A DNA stretch of 6,382 nt from Clostridia bacterium. Its GTDB lineage: Bacteria > Bacillota > Clostridia > TANB77 > CAG-465. The notes beneath the pieces were generated by a model. The model was given only the letters and a program-made list of their open reading frames with translations, ran no database searches and was not told the origin of the DNA. This document shows positions 3,853 to 6,382 of this stretch, piece after piece. How positions within the stretch are numbered: the first letter of the stretch is position 1; each line of letters opens with the position of its first letter. The stretch lies in contig CAAHEI010000058.1 in the NCBI GenBank assembly GCA_900772475.1, positions 1 through 6,382 on the forward strand, written 5' to 3'. Made by a program: the position numbers and the translations under genes.

Positions 3853-6382
3853 AAGTTAAGCAAAAAATTTAGCAAAAAAATAAAAAGCAAAGCAGTAGTA
3901 TTACTTTGTGCAATAACAGCAATATGCACAATAGTAGTAGCAGACAAAGTGGTAAACAAACAAAACAGCTTAGTACAGTACATTGCCAAAGGAATAAGCA
4001 CATTAACTGACACAATAGGCTCAGAAACTCCTTCTACAACAAGTGAAGTTCAAAAAGATCGTGTGGATATTTGTGTTTCTACAACAGGTAATGACGAAAC
4101 AGGAGATGGAACAAAAGATAAACCATATGCAACATTAGCAAAAGCAATAAATATGGCCGGAAGTGGACAATCAATTTATGTAATGGCCGGAACATATAAA
4201 TTAAAACCAATGACTTTAAGCAGTTATACAGAACCAGGAATATATGACCAAGGTAAAGCATTAGAAATATTTGGAGATAATGAAAAAACAATACTTGAAT
4301 ATGATGGATCAGAAACAACCAAAAGGGATGGAGCAGCATTTCAGATAACAAATAAAAATACACTTGTAAGAAATTTGACATATGTATATTACCCAAAATC
4401 AGGAAGTAATTATCAAAGGTCTATATTCAGATGGTGTGATGGAAGAGTAGAAAATGTATTTTTCAGAATATGTGGGGCAAATAGTGCGGCATATTTATAT
4501 TACAATGGTGGAGGAAGTTTAAGAGTTAAAAATTGTACATTTTTCCATGATACAGGAAGTTTTGAAAAAAGATATTCAGGTAGTGCGACATTTACAAATA
4601 TTGCAACAAATGTAGCAACAGATGGAACAGAAAAAAACGTTATAGTAGACAGCTTTGGAACAAAAGAAACAGAATTAGCAGATTTAATAAACAATAGTAA
4701 AACAAACGAAAACTTTACAGAAAATTCAGCAGGAGTATATTATGGGGAATACTCTTGGAATAATAGTCATAATTTATTTTTTATAAAAGATTATAAATTA
4801 AACTACAGAAACACATTTATAAAAATTGGTGAAACTTTAAAAACTGAAATAATTGATCCAACAGGAGAAAACATAAAACAAAGTGACTGGACATGGACTT
4901 CATCAAATGAGGATGTAGCAACAGTTGATAGTCAAGGGAATGTAGTAGGAAAAGGACTTGGACATGCAACAATAACAGCCTATAATCAAAAAACAGGGTA
5001 TAAAGCAAAAGCAATAGTAAACGTATACAGAAACAAAGAAGGAGCAATAACAACACCACAAATAGAAGAAGGAGAAGGCTTTACATTAATCTTAAAAGAA
5101 GATGGAACAGTTTGGGCAGTAGGCAGAAATGATATAGGAACATGTGCACAAGGAGATACAACAAACAGAACTACACCAGTACAAATAAAAATAAATGCAA
5201 GTACATATTTAACAAAAGTAGTAAAAATAGCAGCAATACGTGCACAAGCAATGGCTTTAACAAGTGATGGAGAAGTATATACATGGGGATATAATGACTA
5301 TGGTGTTTTAGGATTAGGAGATACAACAACTAGAACATATGCAACAAAAGTTAAAGGTGTAGGTGGAAATGGATATTTAGAAAATATCATAGATATATCT
5401 ATTGGACACACAACAGCAATTGTAGTTGATAAAAATGGAGACCTATATGCATGGGGAAATGGACAAGATTATGAACTTTTAGAAAATGAAACATCATATA
5501 CACCTGTTAAATTAAGCAAAATTTCTAATTTTATATGTGCAAATGTAGGATATGGCGTAATTGGAGCAATAAAAGCAAATGGTGAAACATGGACATGGGG
5601 ATATAATAAATACGGAGAAATTGGATATGCGCCAATAACAACAACTAGTTCTACAGAAACGTGCTTATCAAACGAAATAAATGAAATTAAATTTAATGGA
5701 TATAGTGGATATATTTTAAAAGAAGATGGAACAATTTGGTCATCTGGATTAAACAATTATGGACAATTAGGATTAGGTGACACAACCAATAGAACAACAT
5801 TTACACAAATAAAAGATAAAGATGGAAATGTATTAAAAGCAAAAACAATAAAAGCAGGATCAAGAAACCTTCAATTTATTGGAACAGATGGTAAAACATA
5901 TGTAACAGGATATAATGGAAAAGGACAAATTGGAGACCAAACAACAACAAGTGCAAAATACCCAAAAGTAATGACATATGAAGATGGAACAGAAGTAACA
6001 GATGCTATAGCAATAGCACCAGGAACGTGCTATTCAGACTCAAATTCAAGAAATAATGTGATTTTAAGAAAAGATGGCTCAATTTGGATTGCAGGTGAAA
6101 ATACATATGGACAAATAGGAAATGGAACAACATCAAATTCAAATAAATTAATAAAAATGGGAGAAGAAAATGTTCAATTAAATGCAAGAAATGAATACAT
6201 AAAAATAGGAGATACACTAGATATTGATATACAAGAAATAGAAAAATTCAATGTATTCATTCCAGAAAAAACAAATCAAAGTGACTGGACATGGACATCA
6301 TCAAACGAAGATGTAGCAACAGTAAACAGCAATGGTGTAGTTACAGGAACAGGAATAGGGTATACAACAATAACAGCATATA
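3850..6382 (+). CDS. Large secreted modular protein: signal peptide, beta-helix, Big_2, seven RCC1 repeats, Big_2 (3' end outside window)
   Basis: The frame is open for 844 codons and runs off the window. Residues 1-14 are basic, 15-31 hydrophobic, with a likely signal-peptidase site after VVA31. Residues about 74-300 fit a right-handed beta-helix: VSTTGNDETGDGTKDKPYAT, then an Ala-rich helix and IYVMAGTY, the usual cap of pectate-lyase-like or DUF1565-type domains, followed by NV/NLT/KNCTF rungs. Residues 315-394 are a Big_2 Ig domain (WTSSNEDVATVDSQGNVVGK). Residues 408-770 hold seven RCC1-type repeats with 'DGTVWAVGRNDIG' or 'WGYNDYGVLGLGD' signatures, enough for one full propeller. A second Big_2 domain begins near 775. 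The role is probably surface recognition or adhesion, with a possible glycan-binding or glycan-cleaving beta-helix; no catalytic residues can be assigned. Any anchor must lie downstream. It has its own promoter and follows a terminator, so it is likely transcribed separately. Confidence 0.92.
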   Translation, partial: MKLSKKFSKKIKSKAVVLLCAITAICTIVVADKVVNKQNSLVQYIAKGISTLTDTIGSETPSTTSEVQKDRVDICVSTTGNDETGDGTKDKPYATLAKAINMAGSGQSIYVMAGTYKLKPMTLSSYTEPGIYDQGKALEIFGDNEKTILEYDGSETTKRDGAAFQITNKNTLVRNLTYVYYPKSGSNYQRSIFRWCDGRVENVFFRICGANSAAYLYYNGGGSLRVKNCTFFHDTGSFEKRYSGSATFTNIATNVATDGTEKNVIVDSFGTKETELADLINNSKTNENFTENSAGVYYGEYSWNNSHNLFFIKDYKLNYRNTFIKIGETLKTEIIDPTGENIKQSDWTWTSSNEDVATVDSQGNVVGKGLGHATITAYNQKTGYKAKAIVNVYRNKEGAITTPQIEEGEGFTLILKEDGTVWAVGRNDIGTCAQGDTTNRTTPVQIKINASTYLTKVVKIAAIRAQAMALTSDGEVYTWGYNDYGVLGLGDTTTRTYATKVKGVGGNGYLENIIDISIGHTTAIVVDKNGDLYAWGNGQDYELLENETSYTPVKLSKISNFICANVGYGVIGAIKANGETWTWGYNKYGEIGYAPITTTSSTETCLSNEINEIKFNGYSGYILKEDGTIWSSGLNNYGQLGLGDTTNRTTFTQIKDKDGNVLKAKTIKAGSRNLQFIGTDGKTYVTGYNGKGQIGDQTTTSAKYPKVMTYEDGTEVTDAIAIAPGTCYSDSNSRNNVILRKDGSIWIAGENTYGQIGNGTTSNSNKLIKMGEENVQLNARNEYIKIGDTLDIDIQEIEKFNVFIPEKTNQSDWTWTSSNEDVATVNSNGVVTGTGIGYTTITAY
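4792..5031 (+). repeat. Big_2 domain, first copy (near-duplicate of the domain at 6172-6382)
   Basis: This copy encodes residues 315-394. Bases 4879-4932 match 6277-6330 at 47 of 54 positions. Both encode QSDWTWTSSNEDVATV, 466 residues apart. The second copy is cut by the window end. The two copies bracket the propeller. Confidence 0.8.
5071..6159 (+). repeat. Seven RCC1-type repeats forming a predicted beta-propeller
   Basis: Repeats cover about residues 408-448, 457-503, 511-555, 556-606, 608-654, 664-708 and 718-770 of the encoded protein. Each has a strand ending in 'L/V-x-x-D/N-G' followed by 'xxWxxGxNxxGxxG' and a Thr-rich turn such as GDTTNRTT. Repeats 2 and 5 share LGLGDTT. Repeats 3 and 4 are the most diverged, lacking the LGxGD turn. 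Seven is the number of blades in the classic RCC1 propeller. Confidence 0.8.
6172..6382 (+). repeat. Big_2 domain, second copy (truncated by window end)
   Basis: This copy encodes residues about 775-844 and repeats the IKIGDTL, QSDWTWTSSNEDVATV and TTITAY signatures of the first copy. It shows that the Big_2 module recurs after the propeller. Confidence 0.8.

Noticed and set aside
4079..4396. Leftward open frame, like several others opposite the two large genes (1705-2283, 4817-5059, 5469-5756, 6005-6217)
   Set aside because: These are shadows. The opposite frame shows repeated domain families with clear motifs, while the leftward translations are low-complexity Leu/Phe/His-rich sequences.

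Overview
The window is very AT-rich. Codons are strongly A-ending (ACA, GGA, ATA, AAA, AGA) and every tryptophan is TGG, with no in-frame TGA. Ribosome binding sites are of the GAGGAG/AAGGAG type, and promoters look like sigma-A sites with extended -10 elements. This fits a low-GC Gram-positive (Firmicutes/Clostridia-like, possibly gut-associated) bacterium using the standard code. That assignment is inference from composition and protein families; no taxonomic marker is present.

Three genes, all on the + strand, encode envelope or surface proteins. (1) At 2-2689 is the 3' part of a long surface protein made of about nine tandem Big_3-like Ig domains. It ends in a charged linker, one membrane helix and an unrecognised C-terminal domain of about 86 residues predicted to be cytoplasmic. 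(2) At 3101-3490 is a small single-pass membrane protein with an external PepSY-like domain, with its own promoter and a clear terminator. (3) From 3850 to the window end is the 5' part of a second large secreted protein. It starts at GTG and carries a signal peptide, a right-handed beta-helix domain, a Big_2 domain, seven RCC1-type repeats (enough for one complete propeller) and the start of a second Big_2 domain nearly identical to the first.

The first gap (2690-3100) is the least ordinary part. It begins with an 80-bp near-perfect palindromic element (2689-2768) whose hairpin loop is complementary to a bulge on its 5' side (GCGCAC against GTGCGC), so it could fold into a pseudoknot. It is followed by a tandem array of about 40-bp hairpin units (about 2821-3002). 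Read on the minus strand, three of these units look like back-to-back intrinsic terminators, although no minus-strand gene is visible. The second gap (3491-3849) holds the terminator of gene 2 and the promoter of gene 3, with a TTGTA-N7-TACAA palindrome over the -35 box.

The genes seem to be separate transcription units rather than one operon. Their shared theme is cell-surface display or adhesion. No enzyme, defence system, mobile-element gene, tRNA, rRNA or CRISPR array is visible.
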